Positions 52,341 to 61,713 are shown, numbered from the stretch's first letter. The stretch is 64,000 nt of DNA from Crenobacter intestini (GCF_004919095.1 NZ_STGJ01000015.1:1-64000), one strand, 5' to 3'. Translations and numbers: made by a program. Notes: generated by a model not told the origin, from the letters alone.

Positions 52341-53465
52341 ATGCGTTTTGTCCTGAACGAAGACCAGAACATGCTGCGCGAGAGCGCGGCCGACTTTTTC
52401 GCCGGCCGCCTGCCGCTTGCGCACCAGCGCAAACTGAAGGCGCAAGGGCAAAGCCGCGACGCGGACGCCTGGCGCGAGATGGCCGAGCTTGGCTGGAATG
52501 CGATCGCGTTGCCCGAATCCGTCGGCGGCGTCGCCTTCGGCCGCTCCGGCGTCGCACTGCTGCTTGCCGAAGCCGCACGCACGCTAGCCGCCACCCCGCT
52601 ACTCGCCAGCAACCTGCTGGCGGCGGGGCTGGTCGAAGCAGCAGGGTCTGACGCGCAAAAGCGTGACTGGCTGCCGGCCTTGGCCACCGGCGACAAACTT
52701 GGCGCGCTGGCGCTGGACGAACGCGCCCGACACGACCCGGCGCGTGTCGAAACCCGCGCGAGGCGCACGGCGGGGCTCTGGCGCATCGACGGCGCCAAGT
52801 GCGCGGTCGTCGACGGCGAATTCGCCGACGTACTGATTACCGTCGCACGCGACGCAGACACCGACGAAACACTGCTGTTCGTGCTGGACGCGCACACCGC
52901 GGGCGTGCGCATCCAGCCGCTATCGCAGATCGACGCGCAGCCGATGGCGCGCGTGCGGCTTGACGGGGTGCAAGTGGACGAAGCCGCGCTGCTCGCGCGC
53001 GGCGCGGCGGCCGACGCTGCACTTAACACCGTGCTTGAGCGCGCGCGCATCGCTTTGGCCGCGCAGTTGCAGGCGGTCAGCCGCGTGCTGTTCGACACCA
53101 CGCTCGATTATCTGAAACAGCGCGAGCAGTACGGCCGCAAGATCGGCGCCTTCCAGGCGCTGCAGCACCGCATGGCACGGCTGTTCACCCGCATCGAGCT
53201 TGCCGAGAGCTGCGTGCAGGCCGCCGTCGCCGCGCTGGACAGCGACGCGGACCTCGCCCGCCTCGCCGCGCTCGCCAAGGGCATGGCTGGCGAGACTGCG
53301 CTTGCCATCGCCGACGAGGCGGTGCAACTGCACGGCGGCATCGGCGTCACCGACGAGCTGGACGTCGGCCTTTTCCTCAAGCGCGTACAGGTGCTGGAAG
53401 CCCTGCTGGGCGACAGCGTGTACCAGCGCGCGCGTTACGCACGAGTGATCGGAGTGGTGGCATGA
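52341..53465 (+). CDS. acyl-CoA dehydrogenase, third pair, small subunit
   Basis: A 374-residue acyl-CoA dehydrogenase with FVLNEDQNMLRESAADFFAG at the start and KQREQYGRKIGAFQALQHRM and LHGGIGVTDELDVGLFLKRV later. The middle region is divergent, as in the other small subunits here. It is tightly linked to the larger subunit upstream and overlaps the ligase by 4 bp (ATGA). Confidence 0.86.
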   Translation: MRFVLNEDQNMLRESAADFFAGRLPLAHQRKLKAQGQSRDADAWREMAELGWNAIALPESVGGVAFGRSGVALLLAEAARTLAATPLLASNLLAAGLVEAAGSDAQKRDWLPALATGDKLGALALDERARHDPARVETRARRTAGLWRIDGAKCAVVDGEFADVLITVARDADTDETLLFVLDAHTAGVRIQPLSQIDAQPMARVRLDGVQVDEAALLARGAAADAALNTVLERARIALAAQLQAVSRVLFDTTLDYLKQREQYGRKIGAFQALQHRMARLFTRIELAESCVQAAVAALDSDADLARLAALAKGMAGETALAIADEAVQLHGGIGVTDELDVGLFLKRVQVLEALLGDSVYQRARYARVIGVVA

Positions 53466-55096
53466 GCACGATAGACAAGTGGAAGACCGCGTACGCGCAG
53501 CTGACCGCACCGGGTGCGCCGTTCGAGTTGGCCGAACAGGACGGGTTGCCGGTGTTCCGCAACGCGCCTGCGACGCTGAACGAGGCGCTGGAAGCAGGCC
53601 GCCGCCACGGCGACGCCATCTTCGTGTCCTACCTGGGCAAACAGCTGAGTTTCAATGACTACTTCGCCGAGGTCGAACGCGTGGCCGCCGGCCTGATCGC
53701 GCACGGGCTCTCCCGCGGCACGCGCGTCGCCATCGCGATGCGCAACCGGCCCGAGTGGCTGGTCGCCTTCCACGCGGTGCTCAAGGCCGGCGCCGTGCCC
53801 TGCGCGCTCAATAGCTGGTGGCAGGGCGAGGAACTCGCCCACGCGATCACCGACGGCCAGGCAAGCTGGCTGATCGCCGACGGCGACCGCCTCTCCCGGC
53901 TCGAAGGGCGGCTGGGCGGCCTGACCGTGGTCGGCGTCGACGGCGCAGCCGGGCTCGAACTGGCAACCCTGGCCGGCCCGATACCGGAGGTCTGGCCGCA
54001 GGTTTCGCCCGACGACACCGCCGCGGTGCTGTTCACCTCGGGCACCAGCGCGCGCGCCAAGGCAGTGCTGCTCTCGCAGCGTGCGCTCGCGCAGGGCGCG
54101 TTCAACTTCGACTTCTTCGCCGCGGTCGGCGCGATGGCGCAGCCCGCGCTGATCGCGCGCGCCGCCGGCCGGCGCATCAAGAGCCTGCTCGCGGTGCCGC
54201 TGTTTCACGTCTCCGGGCTGATGGCACAGTTTGTCGCCGGGCTGCGCGGCGGGCGCGAGCTTGCGCTGATGCACAAATGGGACGCTGCCGAGGCGATCAG
54301 TGCGATGCAGGAAGACGGCGTCACCACCTTCAACGGCTCGCCGGCCATGCAGGTCGACCTGATCAGCCACCCGGCGTTCGATCCGGCGCGCCTCTCCCAC
54401 CTGCTGGCGCTGGGTTACGGCGGCGCCGGCGTGCCCGAGTCGCTGTCCGGCCGCATCGCGCGCGCGCTGCCCGAGACGATGCAGGGCGTCGGCTACGGCA
54501 TGACCGAGACCGGCGGCGCCGGCTGTGTGAACAGCGGCGAGCTCTTCTTCGAACACCCGCAGGCCAGCGGTCTGGTGTCGCCGATCATGCGGGTGCGCGC
54601 GCAGGCGCCCGACGGCACGCCCTGCCCGGCCGGCGTCGAAGGCGAACTCGCCTTCTTCGGCGTCACGCTGATGGACGGTTACTGGCAGGACGGGCAGCTC
54701 GACCGTTCGGCCTTCAATGGCGCGTGGTTCGCGACCGGCGACATCGGCGTGGTCGACGCCGACGGCCTGGTCCGGCTGACCGGGCGCAGCAAGGAAGTGG
54801 TCAACCGCGGCGGCGAGAAATTCTCGCTCTCCGAAGTCGAACACTGCCTGACCGCGCACCCGGACGTGCTGGAAGCCGCCGCGCTGGCGGTGCCGGACGA
54901 GCGCCTGGGCGAGCGGCTGGAAGCCGTGGTGGTGGTGCGCGCGGGCGCACCGCGTGACGCCGAAGCGATCCGCGCGTTTGCCGCCGCGCGCCTAGCCGCG
55001 TACAAGGTGCCCGCCAGCATCCATGTCAGCGAGACCGCGCTGCCGCGCAACGCGACCGGCAAGCTGATGCGCCAGGCGCTCAGGGTGCCCGTCTAG
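53462..55096 (+). CDS. acyl-CoA synthetase (AMP-forming) with altered phosphate loop
   Basis: A 544-residue adenylate-forming ligase. YGMTETGG, FATGDIGVVD, GRSKEVVNRGGEKF and the catalytic lysine in PRNATGKLMRQ are normal. The phosphate loop reads TSGTSARAKAVLL instead of TSGTTGxPKG, losing the usual glycine and proline, so nucleotide handling may differ. Its place between an acyl-CoA dehydrogenase pair and an aldolase operon suggests a steroid side-chain acid as substrate, as for StdA1/CasG-type ligases. Confidence 0.83.
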   Translation: MSTIDKWKTAYAQLTAPGAPFELAEQDGLPVFRNAPATLNEALEAGRRHGDAIFVSYLGKQLSFNDYFAEVERVAAGLIAHGLSRGTRVAIAMRNRPEWLVAFHAVLKAGAVPCALNSWWQGEELAHAITDGQASWLIADGDRLSRLEGRLGGLTVVGVDGAAGLELATLAGPIPEVWPQVSPDDTAAVLFTSGTSARAKAVLLSQRALAQGAFNFDFFAAVGAMAQPALIARAAGRRIKSLLAVPLFHVSGLMAQFVAGLRGGRELALMHKWDAAEAISAMQEDGVTTFNGSPAMQVDLISHPAFDPARLSHLLALGYGGAGVPESLSGRIARALPETMQGVGYGMTETGGAGCVNSGELFFEHPQASGLVSPIMRVRAQAPDGTPCPAGVEGELAFFGVTLMDGYWQDGQLDRSAFNGAWFATGDIGVVDADGLVRLTGRSKEVVNRGGEKFSLSEVEHCLTAHPDVLEAAALAVPDERLGERLEAVVVVRAGAPRDAEAIRAFAAARLAAYKVPASIHVSETALPRNATGKLMRQALRVPV

Positions 55097-55113
55097 CGGC
55101 CGGCACCCGCCGA

Positions 55114-55132
55114 CTCCTCCGCACGGACGATG
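55114..55132 (+). promoter_or_regulatory. 19-bp steroid-regulon element, copy 11 (second aldolase operon)
   Basis: Reads CTCCTCCGCACGGACGATG, 59 bp before the aldolase ATG. Shows that the aldolase/fusion pair is a separate transcription unit from the ligase upstream. Confidence 0.65.
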
Positions 55133-55191
55133 GCGGAGGGGCCGGTGCGCGGTACAAAGGACACAGGACAGTTTCAGCCAGGAGAAAAACG

Positions 55192-56403
55192 ATGGGCTTG
55201 CAAGGCAAGGCGGCAATCGTCGGCGTCGCGCAATACCGGCCGGAGAAGTACCAGACGGCCCCGCGCATGTTCCACCTCGAGCAGGTCGCCGACCTCGCGC
55301 GCCAGGCGCTGCTGGACGCCGGCCTCGAGGCGTCCGACATCGACGGGCTGTGCGTGAACGGCCCGCACTTTCACGAGGCGAGCAGCTTCGTGCCGGCCAT
55401 GGTCGGCGAATACCTCGGCACCGCGCTCAACTTCGGCGAAGTGGTCGATCTGGGCGGCGCCTCCGGCGTCGCCATGGCGTGGCGCGCCGCCGCCGCGATC
55501 GAGCTTGGCCTGTGCCGCGCCGTGCTGTGCGTGATTCCGCAGCGGATGGCGCCGATGGGCCCGGACGAGGACCCGATGGCGATGGCGCGCGCGATGCGCT
55601 ACGGCGGGCACAGCACCGCCTACGGCGCGCCCGAGGCCGAGTTCGACCTGCCCTACGGCCATATGGCGCAGAACACCGGCTACGCGATGATCGCCCAGCG
55701 CTACAAGGCGCGTTACGGCTACGACGAGGCGGCGATGGCCAAGATCGTCGTCGACCAGCGCACCAACGCCTGCGCCAACCCGAACGCGATGTTCTACGGC
55801 AAGCCGCTCTCCATCGACGACGTGCTCGCCAGCCGCATGGTCGCCGACCCCTTGCGCGTGCTCGAGATCGTGATGCCGGTTGCCGGCGGCGCTGCCTTCA
55901 TCGTCACCAGCGCGGACCTCGCCCACCGCTGCCGGCATCGCCCGGCCTGGATCAAGGGCTTTGGCGAGCACATCATCAGCAAGTCGCCAACTTACGCGCC
56001 GGACATGCTCGACACGCCGATCGGGACGGCGTCGCGCCGCGCCTTCGCGATGGCCGGAATCACGCCGGCCGACATCGACGTCGCCCAGCTCTACGACTGC
56101 TACACCATCACGGTGCTGCTGTCGCTGGAGGACGCCGGCTTCGCCAAGAAGGGCGAAGGCATGGCCTTCGTGCGCGAGCACGACCTCACCTACAAGGGCG
56201 ACTTCCCGCTGAACACCCACGGCGGCCAGCTGGGCTTCGGCCAAGCCGGCAGCGCCGGTGGCATGAGCCAACTGATCGAGGCAGTCGAACAATTGCGCGG
56301 CAGCTGCGCCGAACGCCAACTGGCGCGCTGCGACAAGGCCTTCGTCTCCGGCACCGGCGGCGTGATGAGCGAGCAGGCCGCGCTGATCCTGATGGGGGAA
56401 TAA
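55192..56403 (+). CDS. thiolase-family steroid aldolase, second copy (Sal-like)
   Basis: A 403-residue lipid-transfer-protein/thiolase family member with LDAGLEASDIDGLCVNGPHF, LYDCYTITVLLSLEDAGF and NTHGGQLGFGQAGSAGG, the last replacing the NTHGGQLGEAYIHG of the Ltp2-like gene. It is thus a distinct aldolase, probably for another side-chain length; in bile-acid degraders Sal1 and Sal2 act on C24 and C22 intermediates. It is encoded 3 bp before a DUF35-MaoC fusion, the expected partner. Confidence 0.84.
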   Translation: MGLQGKAAIVGVAQYRPEKYQTAPRMFHLEQVADLARQALLDAGLEASDIDGLCVNGPHFHEASSFVPAMVGEYLGTALNFGEVVDLGGASGVAMAWRAAAAIELGLCRAVLCVIPQRMAPMGPDEDPMAMARAMRYGGHSTAYGAPEAEFDLPYGHMAQNTGYAMIAQRYKARYGYDEAAMAKIVVDQRTNACANPNAMFYGKPLSIDDVLASRMVADPLRVLEIVMPVAGGAAFIVTSADLAHRCRHRPAWIKGFGEHIISKSPTYAPDMLDTPIGTASRRAFAMAGITPADIDVAQLYDCYTITVLLSLEDAGFAKKGEGMAFVREHDLTYKGDFPLNTHGGQLGFGQAGSAGGMSQLIEAVEQLRGSCAERQLARCDKAFVSGTGGVMSEQAALILMGE

Positions 56404-56406
56404 ACC

Positions 56407-57339
56407 ATGGCAAACAAACCGCAACCGGTCGCGACCGACATCTCGCGCCCGTACTGGGATGCGCTCAAGGCGCGCCGCATCGAGCTGCAGCAGTGCGACG
56501 CCTGCGGCCGCTGGAACTTCTTCCCGCGCCGCCACTGCCCGCACTGCCTGTCCGACCGCCTCGCCTGGCGCGAGGTGTCCGGCCGCGGCAAGCTGTTGAC
56601 CTACACCGTCGCGCGCATCCCGACGCTGCCGGACTTCGCCGACGAGGCGCCGCAGAAGCTCGCGGTGGTCGAACTGGCCGAAGGCGTACACCTCAACACC
56701 ACGCTAGTGGGCCTCGCCGAAGACGAGATCAGCGTCGGCATGGCGGTGAAACCGGTGTTCGACGAAAGCGGCGACACCCCCTTGCTGCGCTTCACGGGCG
56801 AGGACAAGTCGCTGGCCGTGATCGGGCGCGCGGTGGACGACACGCCGGCAGAGACCACGCCGGCCACGCCTAAGCGGCAGATCCACTTCAAGGACTTCGA
56901 GTCGCTGAAGGCACTTATCAGCGACGACTACTCGGGCTGGAGCAACACGTATACGGTGGGGCAGGACCTGATCGACCAGTTTGCCGCGCTCTCCGGCGAC
57001 GACTACTGGATCCACACCGACCCGGAGCGCGCCAGGAAGCAAGGCCCGTTCGGCGGCACCATCGCGCACGGCATGCTGATCCAGGTGCTGCTCTCCCGCC
57101 TGTCTATGCCGCTTGACTGGGAACTGGCCGGCTTCGGCAATATGGCCAACTACGGCAGCAACAAGCTGCGCTTCCCCTCGCCGGTGCCCGCCGGCAGCCG
57201 GATCCACGGCCGCGCACGCGTCAAGGCGGTCGACGAAGTCAAGGCCGGCACCCAGCTGACGCTGGAGATGTGCGTGCACGTGGTCGGCCAGGAAAGACCC
57301 GCACTGATCAACGAGTTGATCGTGCTTTACATGCCTTAA
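56407..57339 (+). CDS. DUF35-MaoC fusion hydratase (domain order reversed)
   Basis: A 310-residue two-domain protein. Residues about 10-140 form DUF35 with the zinc ribbon CDACGRWNFFPRRHCPHC; residues about 160-310 form a MaoC hydratase with the complete catalytic motif in LSGDDYWIHTD. In the ChsH2-like protein at 9794-10738 the order is MaoC then DUF35 and the histidine is lost. Here one chain may hydrate the enoyl-CoA and also activate the neighbouring aldolase without a ChsH1 partner; none is encoded next to it. Confidence 0.85.
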   Translation: MANKPQPVATDISRPYWDALKARRIELQQCDACGRWNFFPRRHCPHCLSDRLAWREVSGRGKLLTYTVARIPTLPDFADEAPQKLAVVELAEGVHLNTTLVGLAEDEISVGMAVKPVFDESGDTPLLRFTGEDKSLAVIGRAVDDTPAETTPATPKRQIHFKDFESLKALISDDYSGWSNTYTVGQDLIDQFAALSGDDYWIHTDPERARKQGPFGGTIAHGMLIQVLLSRLSMPLDWELAGFGNMANYGSNKLRFPSPVPAGSRIHGRARVKAVDEVKAGTQLTLEMCVHVVGQERPALINELIVLYMP

Positions 57340-57366
57340 AGTTTGCAGCCCCTCGATGTGGTGGTT

Positions 57367-57392
57367 GGCCCCGCTTGCGCGGGGCCTTTTTT
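57367..57392 (+). terminator. rho-independent terminator after the second aldolase operon
   Basis: GGCCCCGC and GCGGGGCC with loop TTGC, followed by TTTTTT; its end touches the fdsA stop codon of the convergent operon. Confidence 0.9.
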
Positions 57393-60172
57393 CATTCCGG
57401 CCCTCCCGCTCGCTCGACCTCGACCGCGGTGACCTTGTACTCGGGGCACGAGGTCGCCCAGTCGGCATTCAGCGTGGTCAGCACGTTGGTGCCGCTTTGC
57501 GGGAAGTGGAACGACGCGTAGACGACGCCCGGCTGCACGGTGTCGGTCACTTGCGCGTCCAGTTCCGTCTGTCCCATCCGGCTCGCCACGCGCACCCGGT
57601 CGCCCGCCAGGATGCCGCGCGCGGCGGCGTCCTGCGGGTGGATGCGCAGATGGTCGCGGTCGGCCCACACGAGGTTGGCGGTGCGCCGCGTCTGCGCGCC
57701 GACGTTGTAGTGCTCGAGGATGCGCCCGGTGGTCAGCAACAGCGGGAAGGCCCGGCTGACCGCCTCGCTGGTCGGCATGTAGGGCGTGTTGTTGAACTGG
57801 CCAAGCCCGCGGGTAAAGGTATCGGCGTGCAGCACGGCTGTGCCGTGGGGCGCAGCTGCGTCGCACGGCCACTGCACGCTGCCTAGCTTGTCGAGCAGGC
57901 CGTAGCTGACGCCGGCGAAGGTCGGCGTCAGCTGCGCGATCTCGTCCATCACCTCGGAGGGGTGGCCGTACGCCATCGGGTAGCCCATCGCGCGCGCAAG
58001 CGCCTGCGTCACCTGCCAGTCGGCCATGCCGGCAAGCGGCGGCAGCACGCGACGGATGCGCGAGATGCGCCGCTCGGCGTTGGTGAAGGTGCCATCCTTC
58101 TCCAGGAAAGTCGCGCCGGGCAGCAGCACATGCGCGAAGCGGGCCGTCTCGTTGTGGAAGATGTCCTGCACCACCACGAATTCCATCGCCGTGAGCGCCG
58201 CGTGCACGTGGCGGCTGTCCGGGTCGGACTGTGCAATGTCCTCGCCCTGGCAGTAAAGCCCGAGAAAACGGCCTTCGAGCGCCGCCTCGAACATCTGCGG
58301 GATGCGCAGGCCGGCCTCTTCCGGCAGCTTCACGCCCCACGCCGCCTCGAAGCTCTCCCGCACCTCCGACAAGCCGACATGGCGGTAGCCGGTGAATTCG
58401 TGCGGCACCGCGCCCATGTCGCACGCGCCCTGCACGTTGTTCTGCCCGCGCAAGGGGTTGACGCCGACCCCATCGCGGCCGAGGTTGCCGGTGGCGAGCG
58501 CCAGGTTGGCCAGCGCCATCACCCCGCTCGAGCCCTGGCTGTGTTCGGTGACGCCAAGGCCGTAGAAGATCGCCGCGTTGGCGGCCTGCCCATACAGGCG
58601 CGCCGCCTCGCGGATCAGCGCCGCCGCGACGCCGCACTCGGCTTCTACCGCCTCCGGTGCATGTTCGGGCTGCAGGATGAAATCGTGCCAGGACAGCCAC
58701 GAGCTTTCATCGCAGCGCTTGCCGATGAAGTCACGGTCGACCAGTTTTTCCTCGATCAGGGTGTAGGCGATCGCGTTGAGCAGCAGCACGTTGGTGCCGG
58801 GCCTCACCGCGAGGTGCAGCCCTTCGCCTGCGTGCAGGGTGTCCAGCAGGCCGGTTCGCCTAGGGTCGATCACGATCAGCCGCGCGCCCTCGCGCAGGCG
58901 GCGGCGCAAGGCCGAGGCGAACACCGGGTGCGCGTCGGTCGGATTGGCGCCGCACACCAGGATCAGGTCGGCCGCGTACACCGAGTCGAAGTGCTGGGTG
59001 CCGGCCGCCTCGCCGAACGCGGCCTTCAGCCCGTACTCGCTCGGCGAATGGCAGACCCGCGCGCAGTTGTCGATGTTGTGGTTGCCGAACGCTGCGCGTA
59101 CCAGCTTCTGCACAAGGTAGGCTTCCTCGTTGCTGCAGCGGCTGGACGCGATGCCGCCGATCGCGCCGACCCCGTGTTCTTCCTGCACGCGTTTCAGGCC
59201 CGCGGCGGCGAAGGCGATCGCCTCGTCCCAATCCACTTCGCGCCAAGGGTCGGTAATGCGCTCGCGGATCAGAGGTTTTTTCACCCGCTCCGGGTGCGTC
59301 GCGTAGCCCCAGGCGAAACGGCCCTTCACGCAGGCGTGACCGTGATTGGCGCCGCCCGCGCGCGACGGGGTCAGCCGCACCACCTCCCCGCCCTTGACCT
59401 CGGCCTCCAGCGAACACCCGACGCCGCAGTACGCGCAGGTGGTAGTCAGCGCGTGGGTAGGCTGCCCGGCGGCGATCAGCGTGCGCTCGGTCAGCGTGGC
59501 GGTCGGGCACGCCTCGACGCAGGCGCCGCACGACACGCACTCGGACCCCATCAGGTTTTCGCCGGCAAAACCGACCCGCGAGGCGAAACCGCGGCCGCTG
59601 ATATTGAGCGCGAAGGTGCCCTGCACCTCTTCGCAGGCGCGCACGCAGCGCGAACACACCACGCAGCGTGCCGGGTCGTACACGAAATAGGGGTTGGAGG
59701 TGTCGATCGCCTCGTCCAGGTGATTGTCGCCCTGCCCGACCCCGTAGCGGATCTCGCGCACGCCGATTTCGCCTGCGGTGTCCTGCAGCTCGCAATTGCC
59801 GTTGGCCGCGCAGCTCAGGCAATCGGTCGGGTGGTCCGACAGGTAGAGTTCCATCACGCCGCGGCGTAGCTCGGCAAGGCGCGGGCTTTGCGTGCGCACG
59901 AGCATGCCGTCCTCGCACGGCGTGGTGCAGGCGGCAGGGGTGCCGTGGCGGCCGTCGATCTCGACCAGGCACAGCCGGCACGAGCCGAAAGGCGACAACG
60001 TGTCGGTCGCGCACAACTTGGGCAGCGGCGAGTTGGCGAGCGCGGCGGCGCGCATCAACGAGGTGCCGGCGGCAACTTCAATACGATGGCCGTCGATGGT
60101 CAGCGAGACGGCACCGGCCGGCACGGGCACGGGCACGGGCGTGCCAAGGTCGGCTTCGCGGCGGCTTTTCAT
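57392..60172 (-). CDS. fdsA: NAD-dependent formate dehydrogenase, molybdenum catalytic subunit
   Basis: A 926-residue subunit. It has an N-terminal [2Fe-2S] domain (CATDTLSPFGSCRLC), two further cluster motifs (CVVCSRCVRAC and CVSCGACVEACP), the CAYCGVGC cluster before the molybdopterin domain, and RVCH, whose cysteine binds Mo next to the catalytic histidine. It oxidises formate to CO2. MKSRREADLG at 60172 is the start, its ATG overlapping the fdsB stop by 4 bp. It may recover NADH from formate; no direct link to steroids is seen. Confidence 0.9.
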   Translation of the reverse strand: MKSRREADLGTPVPVPVPAGAVSLTIDGHRIEVAAGTSLMRAAALANSPLPKLCATDTLSPFGSCRLCLVEIDGRHGTPAACTTPCEDGMLVRTQSPRLAELRRGVMELYLSDHPTDCLSCAANGNCELQDTAGEIGVREIRYGVGQGDNHLDEAIDTSNPYFVYDPARCVVCSRCVRACEEVQGTFALNISGRGFASRVGFAGENLMGSECVSCGACVEACPTATLTERTLIAAGQPTHALTTTCAYCGVGCSLEAEVKGGEVVRLTPSRAGGANHGHACVKGRFAWGYATHPERVKKPLIRERITDPWREVDWDEAIAFAAAGLKRVQEEHGVGAIGGIASSRCSNEEAYLVQKLVRAAFGNHNIDNCARVCHSPSEYGLKAAFGEAAGTQHFDSVYAADLILVCGANPTDAHPVFASALRRRLREGARLIVIDPRRTGLLDTLHAGEGLHLAVRPGTNVLLLNAIAYTLIEEKLVDRDFIGKRCDESSWLSWHDFILQPEHAPEAVEAECGVAAALIREAARLYGQAANAAIFYGLGVTEHSQGSSGVMALANLALATGNLGRDGVGVNPLRGQNNVQGACDMGAVPHEFTGYRHVGLSEVRESFEAAWGVKLPEEAGLRIPQMFEAALEGRFLGLYCQGEDIAQSDPDSRHVHAALTAMEFVVVQDIFHNETARFAHVLLPGATFLEKDGTFTNAERRISRIRRVLPPLAGMADWQVTQALARAMGYPMAYGHPSEVMDEIAQLTPTFAGVSYGLLDKLGSVQWPCDAAAPHGTAVLHADTFTRGLGQFNNTPYMPTSEAVSRAFPLLLTTGRILEHYNVGAQTRRTANLVWADRDHLRIHPQDAAARGILAGDRVRVASRMGQTELDAQVTDTVQPGVVYASFHFPQSGTNVLTTLNADWATSCPEYKVTAVEVERAGGPE

Positions 60173-61713
60173 TGCGGTCCCCTTTCGGTGAATTCGCCCG
60201 GGAAATGCTCGAGCGCCGAGCGCACCGGGTAGTGCAGCATGCCGCCCAACGCGCATAGCGATGCGTCGCGCAGGGTGTCAGTGAGTTCCAACAGCAGCGC
60301 GACGTCGTCGGCGGCGTGATGGCTGCCGGCCATCAGGCGGTCGACGATTTCGCCGCCGCGCACCGAGCCGACGCGGCACGGCGTGCACTTGCCGCAGGAT
60401 TCGGCCGCGCAGAAGGTGAACGCCAGACGCGCCATGCCCGCCATGTCGCACGTTTCATCAACCGCGACCACGCTGCCGTGGCCGAGGATGGCGCCGCGCG
60501 CGGCGAACGCCTCGTAGTCGAGCGGCAGCTCGAAGTCGTCCGGGGTCAGCCACGCGCCCAGCGGCCCGCCGACCTGCACGGCCTTGACGCACCCCGTTCT
60601 GGCACCGCCACCAAAGTCATTGACGAGTTCGCCGAGCGTCGGCCCGAACGCGGTCTCGACCAGCCCGCACTGGCGCAGGCTGCCGGCGAGGGTGAGCGCC
60701 AGGGTGCCGCGCGAGCGCTCGCGCCCGAAGTGGTAAAACGCCGCACCGCCGTCCCGCGCGATCACCGGCAAAGACGCGAGCGAGAGCACGTTGTGCACCA
60801 GCGTCGGCTTGCCGAACAGGCCAGAGACGGCCGGCAGCGGCGGGCGCGCCCTCACCTGCCCGCGCCTGCCCTCGATCGACTCGATGAGCGCCGACTCCTC
60901 GCCGCAGATATACGCGCCGGCGCCGGCGCGCACTTCGACGCGGAACGCGCGGCCGCTGCCCGCTATATCGCCCCCCAGGAATCCGGCCGCCTCGGCGCGC
61001 GCTACGGCCTGCCGCAGCTTTTCGATCGCCTGCGGGTATTCGCTGCGCACGTAGACGTAGCCCTGCTCCGCGCCGACGCACAACGCGGCGATGGCCATTC
61101 CTTCGAGCAAGGCGTACGGGTCTCCCTCGAGCAGCATGCGGTCGGCGTACGCGCCGGAGTCGCCCTCGTCGGCGTTGCACACGACATAGCGCTCGGTATC
61201 CGCTTGCGTACGCACGCTCTGCCACTTGATATGCGCGGGGAACGCCGCGCCGCCACGCCCGCGCAGGCCGGACGCTTCCAGTTCGGCCAGGAAGGCGTCC
61301 TCCCCCATGGCGAGCAGCCGCTTGAGCCCGGCGTAACCGCCACGCTCCAGGTAATCGTCCAGCGACAGCGGCCGGGTCAGCCCGGCGCGCGCGAACACCA
61401 GCCGCTGCTGGCGTACCAGATACGGCAGCGCGTCGACCGGCCCCAGCGCGAGCGGGTGCGCGCCGCCCTGCATGAGGCCGGCGTCCAGCAGGCTGTCGAT
61501 GTCGGCCGCGGTGACCGGCCCGTAGCCGAAGCTGCCCGTGTCGGTGTCGACTTCCAGCAGCGGCTCGAGCCAATAGAGCCCGCGTGCGCTCACCCGCACC
61601 ACCTCCGCTTGCAGTCCACGCTCGGCAAGCGCTGCTGCAAGCGCCGCGGCGACCTCGTTCGCGCCCAGCGCGCAGGCGACCGAGTCCTCGCTGATCCTCA
61701 CGCGTACGGTCAC
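60169..61713 (-). CDS. fdsB: formate dehydrogenase diaphorase (NuoF-like) subunit
   Basis: A 514-residue subunit with a thioredoxin-like N-terminal domain and a NuoF-like part: GLRGRGGAAFPAHIKW (FMN site), GAGAYICGEESALIESIEG, and the [4Fe-4S] motif ESCGKCTPCRVG. It passes electrons from FdsA to NAD. The start is a GTG at 61713 (preceded by AGGAGG), overlapping the fdsG stop as GTGA; the open frame upstream has no comparable signal. Confidence 0.9.
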   Translation of the reverse strand: MTVRVRISEDSVACALGANEVAAALAAALAERGLQAEVVRVSARGLYWLEPLLEVDTDTGSFGYGPVTAADIDSLLDAGLMQGGAHPLALGPVDALPYLVRQQRLVFARAGLTRPLSLDDYLERGGYAGLKRLLAMGEDAFLAELEASGLRGRGGAAFPAHIKWQSVRTQADTERYVVCNADEGDSGAYADRMLLEGDPYALLEGMAIAALCVGAEQGYVYVRSEYPQAIEKLRQAVARAEAAGFLGGDIAGSGRAFRVEVRAGAGAYICGEESALIESIEGRRGQVRARPPLPAVSGLFGKPTLVHNVLSLASLPVIARDGGAAFYHFGRERSRGTLALTLAGSLRQCGLVETAFGPTLGELVNDFGGGARTGCVKAVQVGGPLGAWLTPDDFELPLDYEAFAARGAILGHGSVVAVDETCDMAGMARLAFTFCAAESCGKCTPCRVGSVRGGEIVDRLMAGSHHAADDVALLLELTDTLRDASLCALGGMLHYPVRSALEHFPGEFTERGPQ

